In this document: positions 46,331 through 52,930 of the stretch, one piece after another
Numbering within the stretch: the stretch's first letter is position 1
Layout: every line of letters begins with the position of its first letter
Assembly: GCA_003670925.1 (NCBI GenBank)
Contig: QWQG01000201.1
Location: 1 to 52,930 of the forward strand
Length of the DNA stretch: 52,930 bases
Direction of reading: 5' to 3'
Origin: Planctomycetota bacterium
GTDB lineage: Bacteria > Planctomycetota > Planctomycetia > Planctomycetales > Planctomycetaceae
Position numbers and translations under genes: made by a program
Notes under the pieces: generated by a model
Database searches by the model: none
What the model saw: the letters and a program-made list of their open reading frames with translations, nothing else
What the model was told of the DNA's origin: nothing

Positions 46331-47962
46331 TTAATTGCCGATCCCAGGCTGAGACACGGTCTGAACTCGCAACAGACGACCGACCGGGCGACGAAGATCA
46401 ACGACGACGGGCTGGATTGTTTGAGCGGTGGCGATGTTGCCGGCGGCGTCGCGGGCGAGCAAGCGAAAATACAACTGCGTCGGCGTTCCCGGACGCACGC
46501 CCCATTGATATCCACTTTGGTCAAATTGCCAGTCAAATACTGGCGTCCAAGGCCCGCTCGGTGCCGCAGCGTATTCCAGACGCACGGGCGTGCTAGCGGG
46601 ATTTTGTTCACGCACCTGCCAAGACAGGAGAATCGTGCCAAAGCCATCGGTCCGCATTGTGGGCTGAGCCAACTCAATTGTCGGTAAACATTCATCCACT
46701 GTCACGACGATTTCCGGGGCCTGACCCGGTTGCGGCGCATCGTCGGCAAAACCAATTCCATTGCGAACTCGCACGGCAAACCCAAACGTGCCTTCACCGC
46801 GTGTGTCAATCAGCACTGGACTCCGCACATCGTCATCTTTGCCGTAGGTGAACCAATGTTGTCCGCCGTCTTCGGTAACAAATAATTCGACAGCACTCAC
46901 ACCGGACGGTCCCACATCATCAACTTGATATTCCAAGTCAAAGACATGCTGATTAATAATCTGGGCGCCAGCCGCTGATTCGTACCCAGCTTCTTTCATC
47001 GGAATGGATGCGGGCAAATTGTCCGTGGCAGTCGGAGTCGTGGGGAAAGCTCGCTGTGGCGGGACGAATCCGTTGGATGCTTGACTCGCCTGAATTTGGG
47101 GAGAACTCCCCCCAGCATTGACCGCGCCGGCTATTGATAATGGGTTGGAAGCGGAGGGAATGGTCAACGCCTTCGAACCAATGCGAGAATTGTCCGCAGT
47201 CGGCTGTAAACTTGGAAACGGTGACGGTCCAAGAGGTAACGCGACTGTCGATGGCGGCGGATTTTCAGGAACCACATTCGCTATCGACGCTAACCCACGC
47301 AAGACCAACTGCGCGGACGATTCGGCTTGATTGCCCGCTGCATCTTGGACGGTGGATCGCACGGAAACCACTGAACCGGCAGGAGCCTGAAGCGATACTT
47401 GACCACTTGTCGCAGCGGTCAGTGGCACGGATTTCCAACGCCCATCTGTACTGTCGGCAAATTCAATCATTAGCGTTTTGGGAACGATTGAAGCGTCTTG
47501 GGTGATCCAATTAATGAGTACCTGGCCATTGCCAGCATCCAGAAGTTCCAGTCGAATTTCCGGGGCGACGGTATCGACCACGACATCGAGTTCGGGAGCA
47601 CTCCCCTGGACGGCATCATGGAGATTTCCTTGGGCATCAGTGGTGCGAATGGCAAAGGCATAGCGGCCATCACGAGGGGCCGAAAATATAAAACTGCCAT
47701 TTGCAACTGGAACCGTGTTCAGTTTTTCCCAAGTACGGCCGCCATCGAGCGAACCAAACAAGGCCGCAAATCCTTCAGGCCGTTGGCCGGGTTCTGTTTC
47801 GATTTCGAATGGAATTTCGAATCTTCCAACGTTGGTGATCAGGGGTTCTTCGGCAGCTCCGCAGACCGGAATCGAAAACGCCACCGCGCTGGTTACCAAC
47901 GTAGCCAGAGCCGCGCGATCAAGTCCGCGTTGCATAAATTTTAAGAACTTCAGCATTGTCAT
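46331..47962 (-). CDS. Secreted beta-sandwich protein with internal duplication
   Basis: A 543-residue protein with a signal peptide (about 14-37, ending CGAAEE). Residues about 40-225 and about 335-530 have the same order of two domains. The first of each pair has 'GG..W......' and 'G.(Y/F)(A/G)FA(I/V)R' (SLDGGRTWEKL / TEDGGQHWFTY). The second has 'I.L..W......P..L.(I/L)EYA' and 'DAAGN' (VQDAAGNQAES / ARDAAGNIATA). A Pro/Ser/Ala-rich linker of about 100 residues joins the modules. The domains look like fibronectin-III or Ig-like sandwiches. No enzyme motif. Planctomycete exported protein of unknown role, perhaps an adhesin or wall-associated protein; the short N-terminal basic segment starts with ATG at 47962. 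Confidence 0.65.
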   Translation of the reverse strand: MTMLKFLKFMQRGLDRAALATLVTSAVAFSIPVCGAAEEPLITNVGRFEIPFEIETEPGQRPEGFAALFGSLDGGRTWEKLNTVPVANGSFIFSAPRDGRYAFAIRTTDAQGNLHDAVQGSAPELDVVVDTVAPEIRLELLDAGNGQVLINWITQDASIVPKTLMIEFADSTDGRWKSVPLTAATSGQVSLQAPAGSVVSVRSTVQDAAGNQAESSAQLVLRGLASIANVVPENPPPSTVALPLGPSPFPSLQPTADNSRIGSKALTIPSASNPLSIAGAVNAGGSSPQIQASQASNGFVPPQRAFPTTPTATDNLPASIPMKEAGYESAAGAQIINQHVFDLEYQVDDVGPSGVSAVELFVTEDGGQHWFTYGKDDDVRSPVLIDTRGEGTFGFAVRVRNGIGFADDAPQPGQAPEIVVTVDECLPTIELAQPTMRTDGFGTILLSWQVREQNPASTPVRLEYAAAPSGPWTPVFDWQFDQSGYQWGVRPGTPTQLYFRLLARDAAGNIATAQTIQPVVVDLRRPVGRLLRVQTVSQPGIGN

Positions 47963-48758
47963 CCTTGCGTTCCCCCGCTGGATGTCGTGACGATCCTCGG
48001 ACAGCGCGCGGAATTCATCCGCGCAGCTTCACACTTCGATCTATCGGAACTCCGGATTTGAAGACTTAAACGCAATATTACGACAATGCCGAAAGCAGCG
48101 ATTGTAGCTTGCGTCAACACCTCAGTTTTTCGGTCATCTCGCGCAACCAGCAAAAGTCGCCGGTGCGAAGGACACGATACGCTGGGGATGTCGAGAAATT
48201 ACCACGCCAAAATCAGACGGCAGCACCAGAGACGTTCAGGTTTGCCTAGTTGCACCAAGTGACGGCAGTTTGCGTAAGGCTTTAGACGTTCGTTTTATTT
48301 TATGCTCAATCGGGTGGCTGAATTCCGATGCGAAGCAATATTGAGCGCATTGTTCTGCGCAGTGACTTCGCGGTGGGTGTTGCGCAAGGATCAACTGCGG
48401 AAGCGAATGGTGATTGGCTTGAATTGTGGTTGCGGGAGGCGTGTTTAGACTCTCATCATTAGGCGTTTTTGATCCAGAAACGTGGAAAACTGAACACTCT
48501 GTCGTTAGAAGTGCGTGGGTTTTGCGTCAATTGCTTCGCGTCGTGTCGTTTTTTGTGAGAGCCGATTACTCAAGTTCAATTGATCCCCAGTAGGTTTTTC
48601 CACCGCGGTGAAACCTGCATTTGTTGGAATTGCTTGCATTAATTTGGTCTGAAGCTCAGGACTTTATCCACTTTCGCGTGTCGTGTCATGTTTTGGACAA
48701 GTTGGTTCAAGACGTGTGCTGAAATGATTAAAATTCTCTGAACAAGGTTTCTCAACCC
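47963..48758. other. Long divergent intergenic region before the surface subtilase
   Basis: About 800 bases without a supported gene. A stem with arms AGGTTT and AAACCT, with CACC/GGTG nested inside, lies near 48590-48613 and is not followed by a T-run. Two similar CGCGT(GT)CGTGTC stretches followed by T-runs occur near 48540 and 48678. It probably carries the promoters of both divergent surface-protein genes; none could be placed securely. Confidence 0.35.
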
Positions 48759-51700
48759 ATGTCCAAACCTCAATCCCGTACGAATGCGATTGTTGCTGCA
48801 CTGAAATCGATGGTGGGAGGACAGGTATTACTGAACGGAACGGTTCGGCAGACGAGAAATATTAGAAAAAATCGTGCTCAACGCTGTGCGATGCAGACAG
48901 AAGCCTGCGAAGCACGCGTTTTGCTGTCAGCGACAAACCCGGGGGCGAATGGTTTTAATGTTCAATCGATTGACTGGAATGGTGAGGTTCACAGCGTTGT
49001 CGCGGGCGGTTGGCTCGTGGGTCTGGACAGATCCAATAACAAAGGGGTGGACATTTCTGCGAACATCCAGACAACGCTTGCGGCAGCGAATAGTGAGGGT
49101 CCCGCTGTACTGCTCGATCACATCCTGATTGGCGGCAACGCCATTGAAATCACCACCACGGCGGGCGCGACATACTCGCAGGTGCTCGCCAAAGTCAGTG
49201 ATCTCGCCGGATTCCAGTATCTCGAACCAAATTTTATTCTGAGTACCGGCGATGTCACCGCCAATTTCGTCCCGAATGATCCGAGCTTTACCAGTCTGTG
49301 GGGGATGAATAATACCGGCCAGACAGGAGGGACGGTGGACGCGGACATCGACGCACCGGAGGCATGGGCGAGATCGACAGGGAGTCGTTCCGTGGTCGTT
49401 GGTGTCATTGATACGGGCGTTGATTATACGCATCCGGATCTCGTCGATAACATGTGGACCAATCCGGGGGAAATCAGAGGAGACGGCATAGATAACGACG
49501 GCAATGGTTTTATCGATGACATCCACGGCTGGGATTTCGCGAACGATGACAGTGATCCCATCGATGACAACGATCACGGTACACATGTCGCCGGCACCAT
49601 CGGCGCGACAGGGAATAACAGTGTCGGTGTCGTGGGTGTCAGCCACAATGTGTCAATCATGGCCCTGAAGTTCCTCGATAGTACCGGCATTGGGTCTCTT
49701 TCGGATGCTGTAGACGCCGTGAATTACGCCACACTGATGAATCTGATGGGCATCAATATCCGCTTGACCAACAATAGTTGGGGAGGTGGAGGGTTCTCCG
49801 AAACGCTGTTAGACGCGATTGCGGCGCAACGTAATGCAGGGATGTTGTTCATCGCGGCCGCAGGTAACAGCGGGACCGACAACGATATCACCCCTAGTTA
49901 TCCATCCAACTACAATCTGGCCAACATCGTGGCCGTGGCGGCGACGGACGACAACGACAATTTGGCTTTGTTCTCTCAATTTGGAGCAACCTCGGTCGAT
50001 CTGGCCGCGCCTGGGGTCGCCATTCTGAGTACTACGCGGGGAAATACCTATTCCTCATTCGACGGAACGTCGATGGCAGCGCCGCATGTGGCTGGTGCTG
50101 CGGCACTGGCGTTTAGCGTATCACCTATTGCCACAACAGCGGAGGTCATCAAAGCCGCGCTCTTAGCTGGCGTGGATCAAAAGTCCAGCTTGGACGGCAA
50201 GGTGCTGACTGGCGGTCGACTCAATCTGAACAAGACGCTTCAGCAATTGAGTGTTACGATGACAATTAATCCCACGTCGATTCGTGAGGATGCCGGAACG
50301 AATGCCGCCACAATTACAATTAAGCGTGTTGGGACGAATACCGCCGCCGATCTGGTGCTCGATCTTTTCTATGATGACCAGTCAGAAGTGGATGTGCCAG
50401 CACTTGCATTTACAAACCAAGTGACGATCCTCGCGGGCCAAAGCCAAATTACGCTGCCTGTTTCTGCACTCGACGACACCCTGCTTGACGGGACGCAGAC
50501 GGTCACATTTGATTTAAAATTTAGTGGAATATCGATCACCACTGCGACACTGCAAGTCACGGACTTCGAATCGTTAAACATCAGTATCAGTCCCACATCG
50601 ATTACAGAAAATGCCGGATTGAATGCCGCTCTTGTCACTGTGACGCGTCCGGAGACAGACACTACCACGAGCGTGATCGTCACACTCACAAATAGCGATC
50701 CTACAGAAGTGTCAATTCCTGTGCAGGTGACTATTCCCGTTGGAGAAAGGTCGGCCACCGTGGTTTTGGATGCTGTGGACGACTTCCTTCTTGACGGGAC
50801 GCAAGCCGTGACAATCACGGCCGCAGCCACTGGCTATGTAAGTGCTGCCGCTACAGTCGATGTCCTAGACTATGAAAACATCGGAATTGACATTATTGCG
50901 GATGAGATCTCAGAAGCGGACGGGGCTCAGGCAACTCAGGCTCGAGTCTTCCGAACCGACACCGACGGTCCATTCTCTTATATCTCACAGCAGACGGCCG
51001 CCAATCTGACGTCTAAAACGATCTTGGATTTCGACAAAATTCGATCACAGATTACCGTCCCTTCACAGATTTCGCGGCTGACGGATATCAATATCACATT
51101 GAGCCTGAAGCATACATGGCTCGGCGACCTCGATATTTTCCTGATTAGCCCGTCGGGGACACGTGTCGAACTCGTTACTGATCTCATCAGTAACGAACGA
51201 TACATGACAGAGACCACGTTTGATGACGCAGCTTTGGAAAGTATCCTTGCTGGAAGCGCGCCATTCACTGGAAGCTACCGCCCCGAGGGACTGTTGCAGG
51301 ATCTCGATGGTGAAAACCCATCGGGGATCTGGACGCTTGAGATTACAGACGACAATCAACAGAACTATGGTACGCTGTTCTCTTGGTCGCTCGACTTTGA
51401 AACAGCGGGACTTGACTCGCAAATTGTTGACCTTGCATCGGTTGGTGCTCCGGGAAAAATCGACTTCCCGTCTTCGGTTACCATTCCTGCGAATCAGGCT
51501 GAGGTCTATCTGTGGATCGACGCGGTCGACAATGATCTGTTAGATGGCCCGCAGATTGCCACAATTCAGACGAGCGCTACTACCCCAGGAATTAGCTTTG
51601 GCGAAGACAGTGTGCTAGTCCTCGACCAGGAACGGCTCACATTTACGGTCAGCCCGGCCAAAGTCTCCGAAGCGGCCGGCGTAGCGGCTTCGACGGGTAC

Positions 51701-52930
51701 CCTGACTCGCTGGAATACTGATATTTCAGCCGCTTTGACGGTGTCAGTCAGCAGCAGTGATACATCAGAACTGACGGTTCCGGCAACTGTGACCATTTTG
51801 GCCAACGAGACATCGGTAACGTTTCTTATCAACGCAATTGACGATGTGATTGTTGACGGTGACCAAAGTGTCGTGATCACCGTTTCAGCGGCGGCATACG
51901 GTGTGGATAAGTCGCAAACAATCATCGTTGAGGATTTTGAGCCCAGTCTCCTGTTGACCACCGCCACTCCGGTGGTTGCCGAAAATTCAGGCAGCTTTCA
52001 GGTGACGGTAACGCGGATTGCGGAGTCAGATTTGTTCTTCGACAGGGTTGTAATTTTGTCGGTTGGTGCAGGGCTTACGGTCCCTTCGACAGTGACTATT
52101 CCTGGGGGCCAAGCGAGTGTTACGTTTCCAGTCGGGATCGTTGACAACGCAATTCTCGATGGCACGCGCACTTCTGTGATTGCTGCAAGCGGAATTGGTG
52201 TCGTGGCGGGCAATCTGTCAATCACCATCACGGACTACGAAACTCTGACGATCACGGTTAACAAGTCTTCTTTCCTTGAAAATGCAGGTGTCAAAGCGGC
52301 GATTGGTACAGTCAGTCGCAGCAACACAGATCTGGCACTGCCACTGGTGGTTTCCCTCAGCAGTAGCGATGTGACAGAACTCAAAGTTCCCGCCACGGTG
52401 ACCATCCTTGCGGGCCAAGTTAGCGCCTCATTCGACATTGAGGCGGTCAATGATCCTGAGTTGGATGGGGCTCAGCTCGTCACAATAACGGCAGCCTCGA
52501 CGGGATATGTGAACGGCACCGTTAGCGTCACAGTTGAGGATCACGAACCACCGGTTCTGACAAGTCCAGCTGCCACGACACAGAGTTCCAAACCCACGAT
52601 CAGATGGAATGCGATCAGTGGCGCCTTGCGTTATGATGTTTGGATCTCCAATATCAGCACCGGCATTGGACCGATCGTCCGCAATTCCAACGTGACCACA
52701 AATCAATTTGTGCCGCCGGAAAATTTGGGGATCGGAATTTACCGCGTCTGGGTGCGTGCGTTTAATAATCTGGAAGTAGCCGGCTATTGGAGCGCGCCGC
52801 GTGATTTCTTCATCAATACGGCTCCCGTCATTACGGCCCCGGCAGCACAGACGGACATCGCCAGCCCTAATTTCCAGACGATCACGTGGACTGCAATTCC
52901 GGATGCTGTTAAGTATGAAGTTTGGGCGGA
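48759..52930 (+). CDS. Giant surface subtilase (S8) with Calx-beta repeats and P domain, 3' end outside window
   Basis: The frame is open from the ATG at 48759 to the right edge, 1390 residues. The start carries the planctomycete large-surface-protein motif EARVLLSA (51-58). A propeptide-like region is followed by an intact S8 protease: VIDTGVDYTHPDL (Asp218), NDHGTHVAGTIG (His273) and GTSMAAPHVAGAAAL (Ser438). From about residue 498 come Calx-beta repeats, each with 'I.P.SI.E.AG', 'VTI..G' and 'D...LDGTQ'. A P/Homo-B proprotein-convertase domain (HTWLGDLDIFLISPSGTR; WTLEITDD) interrupts the third repeat. Fibronectin-like repeats begin at about 52551 (SGALRYDVWISN; PDAVKYEVW) and run off the end. 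It is probably exported and cell-surface or wall attached, with calcium-binding repeats. Confidence 0.92.
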   Translation, partial: MSKPQSRTNAIVAALKSMVGGQVLLNGTVRQTRNIRKNRAQRCAMQTEACEARVLLSATNPGANGFNVQSIDWNGEVHSVVAGGWLVGLDRSNNKGVDISANIQTTLAAANSEGPAVLLDHILIGGNAIEITTTAGATYSQVLAKVSDLAGFQYLEPNFILSTGDVTANFVPNDPSFTSLWGMNNTGQTGGTVDADIDAPEAWARSTGSRSVVVGVIDTGVDYTHPDLVDNMWTNPGEIRGDGIDNDGNGFIDDIHGWDFANDDSDPIDDNDHGTHVAGTIGATGNNSVGVVGVSHNVSIMALKFLDSTGIGSLSDAVDAVNYATLMNLMGINIRLTNNSWGGGGFSETLLDAIAAQRNAGMLFIAAAGNSGTDNDITPSYPSNYNLANIVAVAATDDNDNLALFSQFGATSVDLAAPGVAILSTTRGNTYSSFDGTSMAAPHVAGAAALAFSVSPIATTAEVIKAALLAGVDQKSSLDGKVLTGGRLNLNKTLQQLSVTMTINPTSIREDAGTNAATITIKRVGTNTAADLVLDLFYDDQSEVDVPALAFTNQVTILAGQSQITLPVSALDDTLLDGTQTVTFDLKFSGISITTATLQVTDFESLNISISPTSITENAGLNAALVTVTRPETDTTTSVIVTLTNSDPTEVSIPVQVTIPVGERSATVVLDAVDDFLLDGTQAVTITAAATGYVSAAATVDVLDYENIGIDIIADEISEADGAQATQARVFRTDTDGPFSYISQQTAANLTSKTILDFDKIRSQITVPSQISRLTDINITLSLKHTWLGDLDIFLISPSGTRVELVTDLISNERYMTETTFDDAALESILAGSAPFTGSYRPEGLLQDLDGENPSGIWTLEITDDNQQNYGTLFSWSLDFETAGLDSQIVDLASVGAPGKIDFPSSVTIPANQAEVYLWIDAVDNDLLDGPQIATIQTSATTPGISFGEDSVLVLDQERLTFTVSPAKVSEAAGVAASTGTLTRWNTDISAALTVSVSSSDTSELTVPATVTILANETSVTFLINAIDDVIVDGDQSVVITVSAAAYGVDKSQTIIVEDFEPSLLLTTATPVVAENSGSFQVTVTRIAESDLFFDRVVILSVGAGLTVPSTVTIPGGQASVTFPVGIVDNAILDGTRTSVIAASGIGVVAGNLSITITDYETLTITVNKSSFLENAGVKAAIGTVSRSNTDLALPLVVSLSSSDVTELKVPATVTILAGQVSASFDIEAVNDPELDGAQLVTITAASTGYVNGTVSVTVEDHEPPVLTSPAATTQSSKPTIRWNAISGALRYDVWISNISTGIGPIVRNSNVTTNQFVPPENLGIGIYRVWVRAFNNLEVAGYWSAPRDFFINTAPVITAPAAQTDIASPNFQTITWTAIPDAVKYEVWA

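Overview
The window reads as a piece of a planctomycete chromosome. The clearest signs are a paired DUF1549/DUF1553 cytochrome-c protein and DUF1501 protein, a second DUF1501 protein, a DUF1559 prepilin-like protein, PQQ-propeller and CE15-like secreted enzymes, and a giant surface subtilase that carries the planctomycete-type N-terminal 'EARVLLSA' motif. No insertion sequence, phage, CRISPR array, rRNA or convincing tRNA was seen. Most of the content looks vertically inherited. Both end genes run off the window: an HSP90-like chaperone on the left and the subtilase on the right.

Layout. 1-3.1 kb: HSP90-like ATPase and a secreted CE15-like esterase (both minus). 3.4-13.4 kb: mnmG, then a likely envelope energisation cluster made of a secreted TPR protein, ExbB/TolQ, ExbD/TolR and a 1072-residue protein. 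That last protein has three N-terminal membrane segments, a long low-complexity linker and a terpenoid-cyclase-like toroid domain. 13.5-19 kb: an orphan anti-sigma-like protein, purU, a 57-residue candidate membrane protein ending in a strong terminator, a zinc-ribbon membrane protein with a biotin ligase, and a DUF456/HEAT pair. 19-23 kb: cysC, a gap with several hairpins, a thioredoxin/YHS-like protein and a secreted gluzincin-like metallopeptidase. 23-31 kb: the DUF1549/1553 plus DUF1501 pair, a PQQ propeller and a GH13 amylase-family enzyme. 31-34.6 kb: PspA/IM30 with a tandem-AAA ATPase, then the DUF1559 protein. 35-41 kb: a HAMP-like membrane protein, a zinc metallopeptidase overlapping an ATP-grasp ligase, a second DUF1501 protein and a Gfo/Idh/MocA oxidoreductase. 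41.6-45.2 kb: dnaG and the primary sigma factor rpoD. 45.3-52.9 kb: a pteridine-reductase-like SDR, an internally duplicated secreted protein and the subtilase.

Three modules deserve most attention. (i) The ExbB/ExbD operon ends in a protein with TonB/TolA layout and a TonB-like SxxxH motif in a membrane helix, but with a toroid domain in place of a TonB or TolA C-terminus. (ii) The PspA protein is followed two bases later by an AAA ATPase whose N-terminal half looks like a degenerate AAA module; this could be a bacterial ESCRT-III/Vps4-like remodelling pair. (iii) The metallopeptidase and ATP-grasp genes overlap by four bases, suggesting a coupled make-and-cut peptide chemistry. All functional statements rest on motif recognition by eye; no database search was run.
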